From Trichomonas tenax (Eukaryota > Parabasalia > Trichomonadida > Trichomonadidae): a stretch of DNA of 27,906 nt. The stretch's first letter is position 1, and each line of letters opens with the position of its first letter. The position numbers were made by a program, and so were the translations under genes. The DNA is taken from contig JALKBU010000686.1 of assembly GCA_023091735.1 (NCBI GenBank), positions 1 through 27,906 of the forward strand, written 5' to 3'. Below are positions 25,240 through 27,906 of the stretch, one piece after another. Below the pieces are notes generated by a model that was not told the DNA's origin, made no database searches, and saw only the letters and a program-made list of their open reading frames with translations.

Positions 25240-27516
25240 ATGGATGACGATCAAGATCTAATTTTTGCATTATCAAATCTCACATCTCAAGATAATCAAA
25301 TTCAACGCCAAATAACTGAATATCTGACAAACTTAGTACAAGCGAACCCAGTTTCCTTCGTTAAACGGATTTATCAAATTATATCCCAAAATCAGAATGC
25401 AATCATTATTGTTTCTGGTCTTACGATACTTATTTATCCATTTCAAAATGCAATCAAAGCGTTAAGAGCAGTTAAAAACAACGATACATCGAAACAAAAT
25501 TTAATTTTCCCTCCAGAATTTACTATTTCCTTTCTAAAGGAACTACTTAGTCTTCTTGCATCGGAAAATGCCGTTGTTCGTAACATTTCATCTCATTTAA
25601 CAGCATCTGCTTGTTCATTGTTAATTAAACAAGATATTCAAGAAAATCCACTAGAAACAATCATACAATATGCGATATCAAGTGATACACTTGATTATAT
25701 TAGAATTTCATGTTTGAATTCTTTAAATTTTTTCTTTGAAATCACTCAATATGATGCGTATATCGCTAAATTTGTATCCAATAGTTTGCTTCAAGTAATA
25801 GAAAATGAAAAATCAACTTTAATTCTTGAGTCATGCATCAATGTATATTCTCAATTAGCAATTTATTTTGAAACGATTTATTTATTAGATCAAGATGAAT
25901 TCTTACGTCTTATCAACTTTATGTTCGTCCACACGCAGAATGAAGAATTAATTTTAACATGTTTGAAATTTTGGTTGAAATTAACTCAATGTTGGTTTAC
26001 TTGGCTTTCAATCACCGATGGATTCATAAGCTCAATTATGGAGCTATTAGGAAGCGATAACGAAGAAATTTGCAGCATTGTTATAGAGATATTAACAGAA
26101 ATATGCGAAGTCCAAAATGAAACTCTTTTAAGTTATATAAATTACGATGAAATATTTGGTCCACTGCTCGAACTTGCTTTATCATCAGAAAATCTGTTTG
26201 CGCCTATTCTTGACGTGATTACAATCATTTTGGAAAATGAGGAATTCTTATATACGCATCAAGAAGAACTTTTCAATTTTATCTTTTCCAATAACGAAGG
26301 AGATGAAAAAAAACAAATAATGTCGTTGTGTTTTATGACAGCAGTGATAGATATCAGAGATATACCGGAAGAAGCTCAACATCTCAGCTTTATGTATTTA
26401 CAATCACTAAATATAGAAGTTAAATTAGCAGCTATTTTGTTATCAACCACAATAATAGAATTCTTTGGCATGAAATCGATACATCTTCCTCAATTTTTCA
26501 GATTCGTTGATTCTGACTCTTTTGATATAATTTCGGCTCTCAACGATTTATTGGTTGCATTTTGTTCCCAAGAATCAGCTGATGCTGATGATGTTTGTCA
26601 ACGACTTTCTAGTTTTCATTCCTTTGGTGCATTATTTATTTTGAATAATTTAATTAATAAATTTGGAGCCACACCAATAATCAATAATGCAACAATCATT
26701 GGTATTGCTGAAAATTCTTATGCAAACCATGATGAAGATCTTTTAGGTGTTACAATGAATATAATGAAAGAAATAGCTTCAACAGAAAACGCGATTCAGT
26801 TTTATGAAATTGCTCTAAAGAGCTATAATACATTTTTAATGACTGAATCAATACCTTTAATGGCCAAATGCGTTTCTATTAATCCAAATGCTTTTGATGA
26901 TGTAATGAATATCATATATCAGTATTTAAATGATTTTTCAGAGACTGACAAAATTATAGCTTCAATTAATTCTCTTCTTTTTTACATCTCCAAGATTGAA
27001 CTTCCTTTAGAAAACTATGCAGAGGAAATTACTTCACGCCTTTTATCAATTGCAACATCACTCAATATAAGCGAAGATATTAAAGCGATGTCCTTAGATT
27101 CATTGAATTCTTTCTTCAAAGGAATTCACAGACAAGAATTTTTGCAATATTATGAAAGTTTTACTTCAACAGTTGCAACTAATATTAATCAGGTATATTC
27201 ATTTTCAGAAGAATCTATATTTTCGGCTCTTGCTGATTGCATGACAACCATTCTTGAGATATCACCGAATGAAGCAACTTTTAATGCTTCAATTTTATTA
27301 ATCAGAGCGATAATTAAAATAAATGAATTTGGGACTCGGCTCGGCATTGAAACTATTGCATTGCTTCGAGCATTACTCGATATAAATGAAGAGAATGTTA
27401 AAAGGATGCTTCCTTCGATTCATGTATCCCGTTTCCTCCAAACAATTATTGATAATTCATCAGATCAAGACTTCAAAGATATCATATCAACGGTTCTTGA
27501 TGAACTAACGGACTAA
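25240..27516 (+). CDS. Importin-beta-like karyopherin (HEAT-repeat protein)
   Basis: 758 residues, ATG at 25240. The N-terminus matches the importin-beta N-terminal (IBN) pattern: a first helix LIFALSNLTSQD, then QIQRQITEYLTNLVQANPVS, then FVKRIYQII and a third pair with AIIIVSGLTILIY. HEAT-like helix pairs then follow over the whole length, for instance SFLKELLSLLASENAVVRNI, YIRISCLNSLNFFFEITQYD and LTCLKFWLKLTQCWFTW. The end is EENVKRMLPSIHVSRFLQTI then FKDIISTVLDELTD. Importin-beta 1 is about 870 residues, so this is short. Karyopherins carry cargo through the nuclear pore under control of Ran-GTP. A more distant HEAT solenoid such as the neighbouring 716-residue protein is the alternative. 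AT-rich codon use contrasts with coatomer alpha upstream. Confidence 0.55.
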   Translation: MDDDQDLIFALSNLTSQDNQIQRQITEYLTNLVQANPVSFVKRIYQIISQNQNAIIIVSGLTILIYPFQNAIKALRAVKNNDTSKQNLIFPPEFTISFLKELLSLLASENAVVRNISSHLTASACSLLIKQDIQENPLETIIQYAISSDTLDYIRISCLNSLNFFFEITQYDAYIAKFVSNSLLQVIENEKSTLILESCINVYSQLAIYFETIYLLDQDEFLRLINFMFVHTQNEELILTCLKFWLKLTQCWFTWLSITDGFISSIMELLGSDNEEICSIVIEILTEICEVQNETLLSYINYDEIFGPLLELALSSENLFAPILDVITIILENEEFLYTHQEELFNFIFSNNEGDEKKQIMSLCFMTAVIDIRDIPEEAQHLSFMYLQSLNIEVKLAAILLSTTIIEFFGMKSIHLPQFFRFVDSDSFDIISALNDLLVAFCSQESADADDVCQRLSSFHSFGALFILNNLINKFGATPIINNATIIGIAENSYANHDEDLLGVTMNIMKEIASTENAIQFYEIALKSYNTFLMTESIPLMAKCVSINPNAFDDVMNIIYQYLNDFSETDKIIASINSLLFYISKIELPLENYAEEITSRLLSIATSLNISEDIKAMSLDSLNSFFKGIHRQEFLQYYESFTSTVATNINQVYSFSEESIFSALADCMTTILEISPNEATFNASILLIRAIIKINEFGTRLGIETIALLRALLDINEENVKRMLPSIHVSRFLQTIIDNSSDQDFKDIISTVLDELTD

Positions 27517-27572
27517 CAAAAGGTAAGTCTTCTATGTTTAGAGATAATCTATTCAATAGAAGACTAACAAAA
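27511..27572. repeat. Short direct and inverted repeats behind the karyopherin-like gene
   Basis: GACTAACAAAA occurs at 27511-27521, overlapping the stop, and again at 27562-27572. Between them AGTCTTCTAT (27526-27535) and ATAGAAGACT (27556-27565) form a perfect ten-base stem with a 20-base loop. It may be part of a 3'-end or termination structure. Confidence 0.45.
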
Positions 27573-27906
27573 CAAACGTCTTATTATCCATTCGATTTTC
27601 ATCATATCATTTCTCCCTCTTATTCAAAGGTACCCCCTTAAATTCAATTTCTATCTAAAAATTTTAATAATTCTAACTTTTTATTTAATTTTAATAATTT
27701 TCTATGTTTGCATTTTTTCTTTGAAGAAGCTTCAGAAAATAGAGGGGTAATTGAGCTCTGTGTGTTATTCTTCTCAATTGAGTCTAGGACAAAAGTGAAC
27801 ATCAAAAAGTGGCATTGAACCTTAAAGTCACTTTTCATGAATAAACTGTCACCTTTTTGCGCGGGCAAATTGGTCACTTTTATAAAAAGTGTTATAAATA
27901 ACTTTG
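27573..27906. other. Distal end with iterated GTCACTTTT-like words
   Basis: AT-rich sequence with no supported gene up to the window end. From about 27804 on, repeated related words occur: AAAAAGTGGCA, AAGTCACTTTT, TGTCACCTTTTT and GGTCACTTTT. The last forms a palindrome, CACTTTTATAAAAAGTG, at 27875-27891. They may be the start of another regulatory region beyond the window. Confidence 0.4.

Noticed and set aside
27523..27569. GTAAGT followed by ACTAACA, looking like a short trichomonad intron
   Set aside because: It lies after the stop codon, and the acceptor lacks the ACACAG end of the trichomonad ACTAACACACAG signal.
27644..27877. 77-codon minus-strand frame near the end
   Set aside because: It begins at GTG, is lysine-rich because of AT-rich sequence, and runs through the repeated GTCACTTTT words.

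Overview
The window looks like nuclear DNA of a parabasalid flagellate of the Trichomonas/Tritrichomonas type. Four things point there. It is very AT-rich between genes, and its genes are long, single-exon and eukaryotic (coatomer alpha, IFT80, karyopherin-like, SGF29-like, TAF5-like). One protein carries the BTB-like domain that is hugely expanded in trichomonads. Several start codons sit a few bases behind a TCAYW initiator (Inr), the classical Trichomonas vaginalis core promoter. UAAA-type signals lie at or just behind several stop codons, as known for trichomonad poly(A) sites. I cannot fix the species without a database search.

Layout. Positions 528-4959 hold three minus-strand genes: an RRM-plus-BTB protein, a TAF5-like WD40 protein and a protein with calponin-homology-like domains. 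Positions 5380-7130 are a gene graveyard with two degraded genes, one on each strand. Positions 7278-11505 hold two minus-strand genes, IFT80 (intraflagellar transport) and a REX1/REXO5-type RNA exonuclease. Positions 11970-16512 hold three plus-strand genes: two coiled-coil proteins and an SGF29-like tandem Tudor protein. Between them lie a 67-bp-arm hairpin repeat and a decayed coding remnant. Positions 17156-20735 hold two minus-strand genes, an ALG1-like glycosyltransferase and an ARM/HEAT-like protein. Positions 21373-27516 hold two plus-strand genes, coatomer alpha and an importin-beta-like karyopherin.

The genes do not form a pathway cluster. They are housekeeping functions typical of a compact protist genome: COPI traffic, flagellum assembly, RNA processing, chromatin and transcription, nuclear transport and glycosylation. 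COPA and IFT80 are clearly richer in G and C than the neighbouring AT-rich genes, probably reflecting codon bias.

The most interesting non-genic structure is of two kinds. First, a recurring 12-base element close to TGACRTGTAAAT (also TGCC/TGTC variants) is found upstream of several genes, often as face-to-face inverted pairs. It does not match the trichomonad Inr, M3 or M5 promoter elements. Second, a large imperfect hairpin at 13453-13628 is followed by a diverged second copy in the order A-B-B'-A'. Several intergenic stretches also hold protein-like open frames broken by stops or frameshifts.
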